The notes below the pieces were generated by a model. It worked only from the letters and a program-made list of their open reading frames with translations, did no database searches and was not told where the DNA came from. The position numbers and the translations under genes are program-made. From Deltaproteobacteria bacterium (GTDB lineage Bacteria > Desulfobacterota > GWC2-55-46): a stretch of DNA of 9,973 nucleotides. The stretch spans positions 1-9,973 of the forward strand of contig JACRNN010000082.1 in assembly GCA_016234955.1 (NCBI GenBank), read 5' to 3'. Positions 1 through 6,002 of this stretch are shown here, piece after piece (positions within the stretch are counted from its first letter, which is position 1; each line of letters starts with the position of its first letter).

Positions 1-851
1 GAAGTCACCGGGAAGCTCACGAAGTGGTACTTGAAGAAGTACTCCTCGACCGCCTCGGCAAGCGTCCTATTCCCGTCGATGGTGACTACGTTCCTCGACA
101 TTATGTCCTTGACCTTCACATTCTCAAGGGCCCTCTTTATCAAGAGTTGCTGATACCCGCTCTCCGCCGCCTGCCTTACGAAGAAACCTATCAACACGGC
201 CCAGATCCCGCCCGTTAAGTTGCCCATGAATATCTGCAGAAGCCCGAAGACGATAAGGAAGGCCGCAAAGCCCTTGCCTATGCCGCTGGCAACCCTGGTG
301 GCGGTGTCCTGGTCCCCGGTCCATCCCCACCAGATCGCCCTGAAGACCCTCCCGCCGTCGAGCGGGAACCCCGGTATCATGTTGAAGACGAAGAGCACGA
401 GGTTTATGAACGAAAGGTAGTATACCACCGCGTAGACGGCCGGGTATTGCTCCCTGCCCACCGCGCCGGAGAGGAGATAGAAGACGACCGCGAGGACAAG
501 GCTGGCCGCCGGACCGGCGAGCGCGACCTTGAGCTCCGTACCGGCGTCCTGCGGCTCCTTGCTGAGCCTGGCCACGCCTCCGAAGATAAAGAGCGTTATC
601 TCCCTTATGTCGAGCCCGAGCCTGTTGGCGGTGTATGAATGGGAGAGCTCGTGTATGAGCACGCAGACAAAGAGCAGGAGGGAGGCGATGCTTCCCATGA
701 CCACATACGAGCCGCGGCTCAAGCCCGGGACGCGGAACGGGAAGTACCCGGCGCCAAGGCTCCAGGCAAAGAGCACGAAGACGATGAACCAGGTATAATC
801 TATGGAAATCTGAATGCCCAGTACCCTGAAGAGCCTTATCCCTCCCTGCAT
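1..851 (-). CDS. Site-2 protease (M50 family) with C-terminal CBS domain, partial
   Basis: Intramembrane zinc metalloprotease; family members cut membrane-bound regulators such as anti-sigma factors. I translated 283 codons from ATG 851; the frame runs off the left edge, so the C-terminus is missing. Visible signs are the zinc motif HELSH at residues 67-71, the second conserved motif NMIPGFPLDGGR at about 157-168 (Asp165 the likely third zinc ligand), and hydrophobic segments near 20-35, 50-72, 108-130, 138-160 and 193-225. A CBS domain begins near residue 246 (VKDIMSRNVVTI), which fits the M50 subfamily with cytoplasmic CBS domains that may sense adenine nucleotides or redox. The start is preceded by AAGGGG at good spacing and by a promoter at 912-940. 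It is divergent from the ABC exporter. The substrate cannot be told from the window. Confidence 0.9.
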   Translation of the reverse strand, partial: MQGGIRLFRVLGIQISIDYTWFIVFVLFAWSLGAGYFPFRVPGLSRGSYVVMGSIASLLLFVCVLIHELSHSYTANRLGLDIREITLFIFGGVARLSKEPQDAGTELKVALAGPAASLVLAVVFYLLSGAVGREQYPAVYAVVYYLSFINLVLFVFNMIPGFPLDGGRVFRAIWWGWTGDQDTATRVASGIGKGFAAFLIVFGLLQIFMGNLTGGIWAVLIGFFVRQAAESGYQQLLIKRALENVKVKDIMSRNVVTIDGNRTLAEAVEEYFFKYHFVSFPVT

Positions 852-901
852 CCGCTTGCCCCTTTCCGAAGATACGCCATAAAGTGGAAACCCTTTATCC
901 A

Positions 902-940
902 ATTCTATCAGATTCTATCAGAGACGCACCAGGGCCGCAA
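902..940 (-). promoter_or_regulatory. Sigma70-like promoter of the site-2 protease gene
   Basis: On the minus strand a -35 box TTGCGG (940-935) is followed by exactly 17 nt and a -10 box TAGAAT (917-912). A second TAGAAT lies 10 nt downstream (907-902) because of a tandem duplication. Transcription would start near 905, giving a leader of about 55 nt to the ATG at 851. Assignment is by eye. Confidence 0.5.
903..922. repeat. Tandem 10-bp duplication overlapping the -10 box
   Basis: The unit TTCTATCAGA occurs twice head to tail with no mismatch. It duplicates the -10 hexamer of the protease promoter (TAGAAT on the minus strand), so copy number would change promoter geometry. Confidence 0.7.
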
Positions 941-971
941 TACCCTCAGTAGCGCGGATGCCAACTTGGGC

Positions 972-1000
972 TTGCTTAAGCCCCGATGCGCTGATAACAT
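972..1000 (+). promoter_or_regulatory. Probable promoter of the ABC exporter operon
   Basis: TTGCTT (972-977), a 17-nt spacer and TAACAT (995-1000) form a plausible sigma70 promoter. Transcription would begin near 1007, leaving a leader of about 14 nt before ATG 1021. Two inverted repeats overlap it: GGGCTT/AAGCCC (968-973 and 978-983) across the -35 box, and AGCCCCG/CGGGGCT (979-985 and 1008-1014) enclosing the -10 box and the G-rich ribosome-binding region. Confidence 0.4.
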
Positions 1001-1020
1001 TGACTTGCGGGGCTGAAATT

Positions 1021-1752
1021 ATGGCGATGAAAAAAACAGTTGAAGTAACCGGGCTGACAAAGGATTTCAACGGCTCCAGGGCGGTTGACTCCATCTCGTT
1101 CGAGATGTTCGAGGGCGAGATACTGGGCCTTATAGGCCCCAACGGCGCGGGCAAGAGCACAACCCTGCAGATGCTTTTAGACCTCACGACCCCGACGGCC
1201 GGGGAGATACGCATATTCGGAATGACGCTAAAGGAGAACCGCGAATATATCCTGGGAAGGGCCAACTTCTCCTCCTCCTACATCTCTATGCCGTACTCGC
1301 TCACCGTCCGGGAGAACCTGATGGTATTCGCGCGGCTCTACGGGGTGAAAAGACCGAAGGAGAAGATACTTAAACTCCTTGAGGCCTTTGAGATAGAGGA
1401 CTTGAAGGACGTGCCGACAAGGAGGCTCTCTTCCGGGCAGATAACCAGGGTCTGCCTCTGCAAATCGCTCCTGAACGACCCGAAGGTCCTCTTCCTCGAC
1501 GAGCCAACGGCGAGCCTCGACCCGGACATGGCCGACAAGACGAGAAGGCTCCTTAAAGGCTTCAAGGAGGATAACGGGACCTCCATCCTCTACACCTCCC
1601 ACAACATGAAGGAGATGGAGGAGCTCTGCGACAGGGTCATATTCATGGACAGGGGCCGCATCATCGCAAGCGGCAGGCCGGAAGAGATAAAGGAGCGGTT
1701 CCACGGCGCCGACCTCGAAGAGGTCTTTTTAAAGGTCGCAAGAGGGGGGTAA
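1021..1752 (+). CDS. ABC transporter ATP-binding protein, exporter type
   Basis: Nucleotide-binding subunit that hydrolyses ATP to drive the permease encoded just downstream; it acts on the cytoplasmic face of the inner membrane. The 243-residue protein shows Walker A GPNGAGKST (39-47), signature LSSGQ (136-140), Walker B KVLFLDE (155-161) followed by the D-loop, and the switch histidine in YTSHNM (His194). Where the Q-loop glutamine normally sits the sequence reads NFSSSY (82-87), with no glutamine. From memory this is seen in a subset of ABC-2 exporter ATPases (NFSSPY-like), so I do not read it as inactivation. I chose ATG 1021 rather than an in-frame upstream start at 958 because 1021 follows the promoter and begins at the usual distance from the first beta strand. 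ATG 1027 is an alternative. The substrate is unknown. Confidence 0.92.
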   Translation: MAMKKTVEVTGLTKDFNGSRAVDSISFEMFEGEILGLIGPNGAGKSTTLQMLLDLTTPTAGEIRIFGMTLKENREYILGRANFSSSYISMPYSLTVRENLMVFARLYGVKRPKEKILKLLEAFEIEDLKDVPTRRLSSGQITRVCLCKSLLNDPKVLFLDEPTASLDPDMADKTRRLLKGFKEDNGTSILYTSHNMKEMEELCDRVIFMDRGRIIASGRPEEIKERFHGADLEEVFLKVARGG

Positions 1753-1803
1753 GGGGCCTTTCCCCGGGGTAACAAGCCCCGCTTCAAGGCGGAGACGGAG
1801 GTT
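1753..1803 (+). other. Intercistronic spacer with two short GC hairpins
   Basis: The 51 nt between ATPase and permease can form GGGG-CCTTT-CCCC and CGGGG-taacaag-CCCCG stems, which overlap and so exclude each other in part. No T-run follows, so this is not a terminator; it could stabilise the upstream message or set the subunit ratio. GGAG at 1791-1794, 9 nt before ATG 1804, and a closer GGAGG serve as ribosome-binding sites. Confidence 0.4.
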
Positions 1804-2598
1804 ATGAAGACCGCGAGGATACTTTCCTACACATTGAGGCACCTCTACCTCTACAAAAGGAGCCTGCCGAGGCTCATGGAGGTATTCTACTGGCCCACCC
1901 TCGACCTTGTGGTCTGGGGCTTCGTAAGCATATTCCTCGACAGATTCAAGAGCGGCGGCGCACCGGGGTTCATAACCTTTTTCATAGGGGCCCTCATCCT
2001 CTGGGACATGCTCTTCAGGAGCCAGCAGGGGATAACGGTGTCGTTCCTCGAGGACATGTGGTCGAGGAACCTTCTTAACATCTTCGTAAGCCCCCTGAGC
2101 CCGTGGGAATACATATCTTCGCTCCTCGCGATAAGCGTCGTGAAGCTCATCCTCACCTCTACCGTGATGGTGACGCTGGCGTGGCTGCTCTATTCGTTCA
2201 ACGTATTCACCCTCGGGTTCTCCCTCATACCGCTCGTATTGAACCTCATCGTCATGGGATGGTCTGTAGGGATCGTCACGACCGCCTTTATCCTGAGGTT
2301 CGGCCAGGAGGCCGAGGTGCTGGCCTGGGGGGTCGCGCTATTTTTCCAGCCCTTCTCGGCGGTATTCTACCCGGTATCGATCCTGCCGGGATGGGTGAGG
2401 ACCGCGGCCTTCTTCATACCCTCTTCGCACGTCTTCGAGGGGATGCGGGCTGTCATGTCAACGGGGGCGCTGCCAATGCGCGAGGTCGTACTTGCCGCGG
2501 CCCTCAACGCCGTATATATCGCCGCTTCACTGCTATTTTTCTCATGGAACTTCAAGGTGGTAAAACGCAAGGGGCTGCTTGCCAAGGCAGGGGAGTGA
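1804..2598 (+). CDS. ABC-2 type transporter permease
   Basis: Membrane subunit of the exporter, 264 residues, typical of the ABC-2 fold with six transmembrane helices. Hydrophobic segments are visible near residues 28-45, 55-75, 98-130, 136-165, 172-196 and 228-252. The N-terminal stretch with RHLYLYKRSLPRLMEVFYWP resembles the permease partners of the NFSS-type ATPases, and the late motif FIPSSHVFEGMRAVM matches the conserved region before the last helix of ABC-2 permeases. The gene follows the ATPase by 51 nt on the same strand and is almost certainly co-transcribed. It ends only 5 nt from the end of the convergent macrodomain gene. The cargo (drug, lipid or polysaccharide) cannot be judged from sequence alone. 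Confidence 0.9.
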   Translation: MKTARILSYTLRHLYLYKRSLPRLMEVFYWPTLDLVVWGFVSIFLDRFKSGGAPGFITFFIGALILWDMLFRSQQGITVSFLEDMWSRNLLNIFVSPLSPWEYISSLLAISVVKLILTSTVMVTLAWLLYSFNVFTLGFSLIPLVLNLIVMGWSVGIVTTAFILRFGQEAEVLAWGVALFFQPFSAVFYPVSILPGWVRTAAFFIPSSHVFEGMRAVMSTGALPMREVVLAAALNAVYIAASLLFFSWNFKVVKRKGLLAKAGE

Positions 2599-2603
2599 AT
2601 TTT

Positions 2604-3149
2604 CTAATGGAGGGGCTGTTTCGCGAGTCTTTCGAGCGTTTCGGTGTATACTGAGAGGTCTTTCTCGGAGAAGAGGACGAAGCGCACGATCGTAAACGCA
2701 TCGTTGGACCTTATGAAGTCGATAACCGCCTTGAGCGCGGTCTCCGAGGCGTCTTTCATGGGATAGCCGTACGCCCCGGTGCTTATAGAAGGGAACGAGA
2801 CGCTCTTTATCCCCTTCTCCGCGGCGAGCTTAAGGCTCGACACGTAAGCGTTCCTGAGCTCCGCGGCCTCGTCGTGTCCGCCGTCCTTGTATATGGGGCC
2901 GACGGTATGTATGACGTAGAGCGCCTTCAACCTCCCGCCGGTGGTTATCACGGCGCTCCCCGTGGGACACCCGCCAATCTTGCGGCACTCCTCCATTATC
3001 CTCGGGCCCCCGGCCCTGTGTATGGCGCCGTCCACGCCTCCGCCGCCGGCAAGCCTTGAGTTGGCGGCGTTGACTATGGCCTCGGTCGCCTCGGCCGTGA
3101 TATCTCCCCTTCCAAGAGAGAGGGTGGTATTGTTTATCTTTATCTCCAT
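2604..3149 (-). CDS. Macrodomain protein, probable O-acetyl-ADP-ribose deacetylase
   Basis: A stand-alone macrodomain of the MacroD/YmdB type, 181 residues, which is the usual length. These cytoplasmic enzymes bind ADP-ribose and hydrolyse O-acetyl-ADP-ribose or ADP-ribose esters on proteins. Seen in the sequence are GDITAEATEAIVNAAN (15-30), with the ADP-ribose-contacting Asp16 and the paired asparagines at 27 and 30, the loop GGGGVDGAIHRAGG (35-48) with Asp40, CPTGSA (61-66) and the phosphate-binding SISTGAYGYP (121-130). All positions usually linked to activity are present. There is no clear Shine-Dalgarno before ATG 3149; instead a TATACT box lies 6 nt upstream, suggesting a leaderless mRNA. 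No partner ADP-ribosyltransferase is nearby. Confidence 0.93.
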   Translation of the reverse strand: MEIKINNTTLSLGRGDITAEATEAIVNAANSRLAGGGGVDGAIHRAGGPRIMEECRKIGGCPTGSAVITTGGRLKALYVIHTVGPIYKDGGHDEAAELRNAYVSSLKLAAEKGIKSVSFPSISTGAYGYPMKDASETALKAVIDFIRSNDAFTIVRFVLFSEKDLSVYTETLERLAKQPLH

Positions 3150-3155
3150 AGCATA

Positions 3156-3161
3156 AGTATA
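3156..3161 (-). promoter_or_regulatory. Possible -10 box for a leaderless macrodomain mRNA
   Basis: The minus strand reads TATACT, then TATGCT, then the ATG at 3149. A -10 hexamer 6 nt from the start codon would put the transcription start on or next to the A of the ATG. The -35 region is not convincing; a run of A residues occupies the spacer. Confidence 0.35.
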
Positions 3162-3176
3162 CCACAGTTTTTTTTG

Positions 3177-3202
3177 ACGTTCTGAAAACCCCGGGGTTTT
3201 AA
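3177..3202. repeat. 26-bp palindromic repeat, copy 1
   Basis: It begins ACGTTCTGAA and contains the perfect 16-bp palindrome AAAACCCCGGGGTTTT (3185-3200), ending TTAA. It matches copy 2 at 22 of 26 positions and copy 3 at 21 of 26. It lies just upstream of the macrodomain gene, beyond its putative -10 box. Confidence 0.7.
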
Positions 3203-3320
3203 TGTTTCCTTCGAGGGTCTAATCAAGCGCGGCTTGGCTGGCGCAAGCTGTGGTCAACAGTACCTTCGAATACCCCGTAGCTTGGCTATCGGGGATGTTC
3301 AGCCCCAGGAGGGTTTATTA
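3203..3320. other. Gene-free spacer with two hairpins, REP-like
   Basis: The 210 nt between the macrodomain and methyltransferase genes hold no credible reading frame. Apart from the flanking 26-bp repeats, two hairpins are visible: GCTTG-7 nt-CAAGC (3232-3248), and a stronger one at 3273-3294 with CCCCG and TAGC pairing to GCTA and CGGGG around a TTG loop and one bulged T. Both contain the word GCTTGGCT. The second resembles hairpins that recur between genes in some deltaproteobacterial genomes, but that is recollection, not a search. Confidence 0.45.
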
Positions 3321-3346
3321 ACGTTCTGAAACCCCTTGGGTCTTAA
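3321..3346. repeat. 26-bp palindromic repeat, copy 2
   Basis: It begins ACGTTCTGAA and ends GGGTCTTAA around a CCCC-TT-GGG core. It lies 13 nt beyond the stop codon of the methyltransferase gene, in the same orientation as copy 1. Copies 1 and 2 bracket the hairpin spacer. Confidence 0.7.
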
Positions 3347-3359
3347 GCCCCGTGATGAT

Positions 3360-3929
3360 TCATTGCCGCCGCCTGGCCAGTATCCGGTAGTGAGAGTCGT
3401 TCAGGGAAGATACCTCGACGCCTGAGAACCCGGCCCTCTCTATGAGGCAGGCGGCCTCGTCCGTGTCGAGCCTCTCCTCAACAGGCGGGCCGCTCTCCTC
3501 GACCCTCTTCTCCCAGTCTATGACGAGGAGCGCGCCGCCGGGCCGGGTGATCCTCTTTATCTCGTCGAGGAAGAGGTCCTTGCGCTCCGCCTCGTGGAGG
3601 ACATAGGCCAGGAGCGTGAAGTCGGACGCTGAATCGGCGATAGGGATACTGTACTCGCCGGAAAGGAGCAGATCGACGTTTGGGGGCGGCACCCTCTTGT
3701 CCTTGAAATACTCGAGCATTCCCTGCTGGGTATCCGCGGCGTAGACCCTGCCGGAGCGCCCGACTATCTCAGCGGCCGGCATGGAGAAAAACCCGGGGCC
3801 GCATCCTATGTCGGCCATGGTATCCCCCTCTTTGAGGCCGGCCTCCCTCAAGACCCTCTCAGGCGAGATGTTCTTGAACCTCTCCTCGCTCAACAGACGC
3901 TCGAGGTGGCGCGGGTCGAATTTGTGCAT
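3360..3929 (-). CDS. Class I SAM-dependent methyltransferase, UbiE/Methyltransf_11-like
   Basis: Soluble 189-residue enzyme with a Rossmann-type SAM-binding domain. Motif I is MADIGCGPGFFS (38-49), and the acidic residue ending strand 2 is Asp66 in YAADTQQGML. The region SASDFTLLAYVLHEAERKDLFLDEIKRITRPGGALLVIDW (about 101-140) holds motif IV-like and post-III-like segments typical of the Methyltransf_11 group. The C-terminal third is short and carries no recognisable extra domain, so the acceptor substrate is unknown. GGAGGG about 7 nt before ATG 3929 supports the start. The gene follows the CopD-like gene by 42 nt on the same strand, so the two are probably co-transcribed. Confidence 0.88.
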   Translation of the reverse strand: MHKFDPRHLERLLSEERFKNISPERVLREAGLKEGDTMADIGCGPGFFSMPAAEIVGRSGRVYAADTQQGMLEYFKDKRVPPPNVDLLLSGEYSIPIADSASDFTLLAYVLHEAERKDLFLDEIKRITRPGGALLVIDWEKRVEESGPPVEERLDTDEAACLIERAGFSGVEVSSLNDSHYRILARRRQ

Positions 3930-3971
3930 TTAGGTGTTCCCTCCGAAGTTGAATCGATGTTGAACGGCCCC

Positions 3972-4445
3972 TTACATGCCCCCCGCCCTTATAAGCACGG
4001 CAAAAAGCACTATCAGCAGGGCGATGACGAGGTTCGATCTGCCGAAGACCTTCGCGTAGAATGAGAACCTCGGCGAATTGCGGGCCATGGGCCCGAGAAA
4101 GAAATCGTGCACGAGGCTGCTTATCACTATTATCACGACAAGTGTCAGCTTTATGGCTACAGTCCTGCCGAAATGCGTGGAGTGGAACGCCGGGTCGAGA
4201 AGCCCCCGCAATGAGATTCCGTAGAGCGCATACAGCACAACCGGGCCTGTTATGAGGAGCGTTATTATCGCCACCCAGCCTAATGACCTGTACCTCTTGC
4301 CGACTATCTGGTATATCCTGGACTTCTCCCTGGGGTCCTGCAGCGTATTGAGGAACGGGACTATGACAAGCGTCAGGAAGAGCATCCCCCCGACCCAGAA
4401 GAGCGCCGCGATGATATGCAGGAACAGGGCTACCTTAAGTAACAT
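3972..4445 (-). CDS. CopD-like four-helix membrane protein
   Basis: Integral membrane protein of 157 residues with four predicted helices, near residues 3-30, 54-78, 95-118 and 136-155. The opening LHIIAALFWVGGMLFLTLVIVPFL is characteristic of the CopD/copper-resistance-D superfamily, some members of which bind heme or copper. His10, His91 and His113 are possible metal or heme ligands placed in or near helices. HemJ (UPF0093) proteins share this fold, but the Arg/Lys pattern around the first helix differs, so I keep the family-level name. Start ATG 4445 has AGGAGG 12 nt upstream, longer than optimal, and that sequence is part of a hairpin arm. It is the first gene of a likely two-gene unit with the methyltransferase. 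Confidence 0.7.
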   Translation of the reverse strand: MLLKVALFLHIIAALFWVGGMLFLTLVIVPFLNTLQDPREKSRIYQIVGKRYRSLGWVAIITLLITGPVVLYALYGISLRGLLDPAFHSTHFGRTVAIKLTLVVIIVISSLVHDFFLGPMARNSPRFSFYAKVFGRSNLVIALLIVLFAVLIRAGGM

Positions 4446-4450
4446 TTCAG

Positions 4451-4491
4451 AAAAAAGCCTCCTTAATCGGGCGTATATCGTTTAAGGCTTT
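4451..4491 (-). promoter_or_regulatory. Terminator-like hairpin covering the ribosome-binding site of the CopD-like gene
   Basis: On the minus strand AAAGCCTTAA (4491-4482) can pair with TTAAGGAGGCTTT (4466-4454), leaving a GGA bulge and a 15-nt loop, followed immediately by a T6 run (4456-4451). The 3' arm contains AGGAGG, the apparent ribosome-binding site. This looks like an attenuator or translation switch for the gene starting at 4445, or a second terminator for the upstream methylase. Confidence 0.45.
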
Positions 4492-4578
4492 GCGCCGAGC
4501 CGCCTCTGCATATGCGAATAAAAAAGGCGGCATGGAGCGATCACCGCCTGAATCTAATCCGGGAGCGACGCAAAGCCT
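4485..4578. repeat. 10-bp inverted repeat in the CopD-gene leader
   Basis: AGGCTTTGCG (4485-4494) and CGCAAAGCCT (4569-4578) are exact inverted repeats 74 nt apart. The left arm shares AAAGCC with the hairpin at 4451-4491, so the two pairings exclude each other. Confidence 0.55.
4517..4549 (-). terminator. Rho-independent terminator of the DNA methylase operon
   Basis: On the minus strand AGGCGG (4549-4544), a 13-nt loop and CCGCCT (4530-4525) form a stem followed by a T-run (4524-4520) and ATT. It lies about 50 nt past the methylase stop. A competing pairing exists: GCCGCCT (4531-4525) with AGGCGGC (4505-4499). Confidence 0.65.
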
Positions 4579-4601
4579 GTGTTAGCGGCGGTTGTAGTCT
4601 T

Positions 4602-5477
4602 TCACCAGTCCAGGTTGTCCGAGATTAACAATTCGTTTTTTTCCAAGTGGTGAGTTGTCTTCATAGGGACGGTCTTATATTGCAAATTGTATTTCTTTGC
4701 CCAATGTCTTACTTCTTCCGTATCGTCATAGGTCATCAGGAAATGTCCTTTTACCCGGCTCGTTAGTTTAAAAAGTTTTTCGTGGTCAATGTCAAAATGG
4801 GTGTATAGTCGTTTGCCTGCAATGGTGTAAGGCGGGTCAATGAAAAATACCGCATCCGGATTATTCTTATATCGGCTTATAATTTCAAAGGCGTCTCCTT
4901 GAATAAAGTCAATTCTCTGCTTGATCTGATTTATAGCCAAAATGCGGTCTCTCAATGTTTTGGGGTACCAACGGGAAGCGATTCCTTTTCCATTTTCTCC
5001 CTTTTTGATGAGTCCTGCGCCTTTTGCAATGATGCCGCCATGGAAAATTCTGTTTTTAAGAATAGTTGCAAAGGCCGCGTCCGCTATCGATTTATCGCCT
5101 CTTTCAAGTTCCCTTTTAACATTCTCACGTGTTAATTCAAATTTGTAAATTTTGTCTGCCAGCCACTCATTCTTTCCGTTAAACACCGTTTTCCAGACAG
5201 CGGCTATTTCCTCGTCCAATTCAATCATTATTATTTTTTTTGCCAACTGTTCAAAAGCAACTGTAAGGCTGACTATGCCGCCGCCGGCAAAGGGTTCAAT
5301 GAATATGATTTGATTGGGATTAAAACTTTTCACCCATGTGCGAAAAGTTGGAATGAGCCATGTTTTGCCGCCCGGGTACCTGAATGGGCTGCGTTGAGGA
5401 ACAGACGCAACATTAACAATGGATCCCATGCCGGTCTCTTTCGGGCCTGGTTCAAATATGTTCAACTGACGTCTCAT
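4602..5477 (-). CDS. DNA adenine methyltransferase, D12 (Dam-like) class
   Basis: Transfers a methyl group from SAM to DNA, most likely N6 of adenine; 291 residues, normal for the class. Motifs appear in the order of the alpha group: motif X SPFRYPGGKTW (30-40), motif I FIEPFAGGGIVS (59-70), the family segment KNRIFHGGI (141-149), and catalytic motif IV DPPYT (214-218). Nothing essential is missing, so it should be active; the recognition site cannot be read off. ATG 5477 starts 3 nt after the upstream stop; a later Met at residue 17 is also possible, since the conserved part begins near residue 28. The gene is visibly AT-rich compared with both flanks, which points to horizontal transfer. 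It is the second gene of the operon behind the nuclease remnant. Confidence 0.92.
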   Translation of the reverse strand: MRRQLNIFEPGPKETGMGSIVNVASVPQRSPFRYPGGKTWLIPTFRTWVKSFNPNQIIFIEPFAGGGIVSLTVAFEQLAKKIIMIELDEEIAAVWKTVFNGKNEWLADKIYKFELTRENVKRELERGDKSIADAAFATILKNRIFHGGIIAKGAGLIKKGENGKGIASRWYPKTLRDRILAINQIKQRIDFIQGDAFEIISRYKNNPDAVFFIDPPYTIAGKRLYTHFDIDHEKLFKLTSRVKGHFLMTYDDTEEVRHWAKKYNLQYKTVPMKTTHHLEKNELLISDNLDW

Positions 5478-5480
5478 AAT

Positions 5481-5827
5481 TTATTGGCTTAAAATATCCT
5501 TCAATGACGGCGCGTCAGGCGCATTGCCTTCAAGTCTTTCGTCTAACCTGTCTTGAAGCAGAGAAATGAAGTCGTGGATATTGCTTGCTTCCGGGGTCGT
5601 GATTTTCAGCAGGGCTGGTTCAAATTCCGTATAAATGGTTTCTACTAATGTGAGATTGTACTTCCCGGCCGACTTGTCTAAAACCAAGTCATATAAAAAC
5701 CACGCTATATCAGCCTTTCCTTTTTTAACCTTTTGTCTCTATATCTTTTTGCTTTGTCAGAGTTGTTAAAAGTTGGGAAACCAAATACTTCCGCCAATGG
5801 GTTGTTATTATTTTCGTTAGTAACCAT
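5481..5827 (-). pseudogene. Remnant of a NotI-like restriction endonuclease, internally deleted and frame-broken
   Basis: Two pieces in different frames. The first runs from ATG 5827 for 40 codons to TAG at 5705 and begins MVTNENNNNPLAEVFGFP. The second reads GKADIAWFLYDL from about 5720 and continues to TAA at 5481, about 80 residues with EFEPALLKITTPEA and FISLLQDRLDERL. From memory these match the N- and C-terminal ends of NotI-family endonucleases, with the cysteine-rich and catalytic middle (some 200 residues) absent. The switch falls on A-AAA-AAG (5727-5721), and a -1 slip there would join the pieces into a 115-residue protein. It sits 3 nt upstream of the DNA methylase, as expected of a restriction-modification operon, and is equally AT-rich. 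The family call is recollection without alignment. A small frameshifted gene with another role is the alternative. Confidence 0.6.
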
Positions 5828-5834
5828 AGTCTCC

Positions 5835-5864
5835 AATATACAGCAAAACAGGATGTTAATTCAA
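5835..5864 (-). promoter_or_regulatory. Promoter of the restriction-modification remnant operon
   Basis: TTGAAT (5864-5859), an 18-nt spacer and TATATT (5840-5835) on the minus strand. Only GGAGACT separates the -10 box from ATG 5827, so the transcript would begin at or within a base of the start codon; GGAG there is too close to act as a normal ribosome-binding site. Confidence 0.5.
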
Positions 5865-5918
5865 GGGCCGTTTCCCCGTCTTTTACAATAGAGTAAATTT
5901 AACAGCGTCCATGCTTTC

Positions 5919-5934
5919 CATGACGGATGTCATG
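5919..5934. other. Short perfect hairpin in the spacer after the MarC-like gene
   Basis: CATGAC-GGAT-GTCATG is a 6-bp inverted repeat with a 4-nt loop. It lies between the end of the MarC-like gene (6003) and the nuclease-remnant promoter. No T-run follows on either strand, so it may be an operator or chance. Nothing else is evident in 5865-6002. Confidence 0.3.
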
Positions 5935-6002
5935 TGGAACGCGGCTGAAAGGGCGCCCTCGGAACTCGCCGCGACACCCCGCGCCCAACGCCCGCCATAT
6001 GC

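Noticed and set aside
2103..2654. Long plus-strand frame (183 codons) overlapping the permease
   Set aside because: Arginine-, glycine- and proline-rich antiframe of a clear membrane-protein gene.
4485..4578. GACGCAAAGCC and its inverse, resembling the core of the c-di-GMP-I (GEMM) riboswitch
   Set aside because: The companion GCACAGGGCAAACC segment and tetraloop receptor are missing on both strands, and the plus-strand copy faces no plus-strand gene.
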